Origin: DASWRT01 sp036403035
GTDB lineage: Bacteria; Pseudomonadota; Alphaproteobacteria; ATCC43930; CGMCC-115725
Length of the DNA stretch: 13,045 nucleotides
Reading direction: 5' to 3'
Assembly (NCBI GenBank): GCA_036403035.1
Contig: DASWRT010000190.1
Coordinates: 1 to 13,045 of the forward strand
Part shown: positions 12,923 through 13,045 of the stretch, one piece after another
Position numbering within the stretch: the first letter of the stretch is position 1
Layout of the letters: every line of letters begins with the position of its first letter
Notes under the pieces: generated by a model
Databases searched by the model: none
What the model saw: the letters and a program-made list of their open reading frames with translations, nothing else
What the model was told of the DNA's origin: nothing
Position numbers and translations under genes: made by a program

Positions 12923-12948
12923 CGATCGTATGCATTCGCATACAATCG
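12923..12948. promoter_or_regulatory. Dyad upstream of the histidine kinase
   Basis: CGATCGTATGC (12923-12933) and GCATACAATCG (12938-12948) form an 11-bp inverted repeat with one mismatch around ATTC; the inner six pairs are perfect. A smaller repeat CGGATG/CATCCG (12902-12907 and 12916-12921) lies next to it, nearer the gene. A TACGAT -10-like box overlaps the dyad on the minus strand, with only a poor -35. The position, 64-90 nt before the kinase ATG, suits an operator or a leader hairpin. The rest of 12860-13045 holds nothing else I can support. Confidence 0.4.
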
Positions 12949-13045
12949 TACCGTGGACCGGGCGCGGCGGAAATCCCGAAATGTATGGATGGCCGTCCTC
13001 CACGTCGATATAGCGAAAAATCAAGTCTTTCCGCGGTGATCAGAT

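Overview
The window reads as a GC-rich alphaproteobacterial chromosome segment, probably from the Rhodospirillales or a nearby order. This rests on the kdsD-lptC-lptA-lptB-rpoN-ptsN gene order, a short single-domain RNase D, an NDUFA9-type complex I-associated protein, and a DUF1150 gene paired with an IbpA-type Hsp20. It looks like core chromosome. I see no transposase, integrase, phage gene, CRISPR array or rRNA.

Layout. (1) 1-1287, minus strand: the first 37 codons of gltD (glutamate synthase small subunit, cut by the window edge), preceded by an NDUFA9-like NAD(P)-binding protein. A 15-nt palindrome and a strong leader hairpin lie between them. (2) 1412-2235, plus strand: a promoter, tRNA-Leu(CAG) with encoded CCA, a GC hairpin, then ribonuclease D. 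(3) 2380-8558, plus strand: an envelope and nitrogen-regulation cluster. kdsD makes the KDO precursor arabinose 5-phosphate. lptC, lptA and lptB supply the inner-membrane anchor, periplasmic bridge and ATPase of LPS export. rpoN encodes sigma-54 and ptsN encodes EIIA-Ntr. The usual hpf gene between rpoN and ptsN is absent and replaced by a 377-nt gap. (4) 8663-8851: a doubtful 62-codon ORF. (5) 8856-8967: three hairpins between convergent transcription units, one of them a textbook terminator for the minus strand. (6) 8968-12859, minus strand: a large multi-PAS/GAF histidine kinase, then hsp20 and DUF1150. The hsp20 gene has a sigma-32-like promoter and a leader in which the Shine-Dalgarno sequence can be paired.

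The most interesting part is the kdsD leader (2380-2521). A sigma-70-like promoter is followed by two mutually exclusive GC stems. The second stem ends in seven T residues, as an intrinsic terminator would. A 14-codon ORF starts inside the loop of that stem and its stop overlaps the kdsD start codon (ATGA). This has the architecture of an attenuator feeding the KDO/LPS-export/sigma-54 operon. The second notable signal is a near-consensus -24/-12 (sigma-54) element upstream of ptsN, directly downstream of rpoN, which could close a regulatory loop.

All calls come from reading the sequence and translations by eye. No database search or RNA folding was run.
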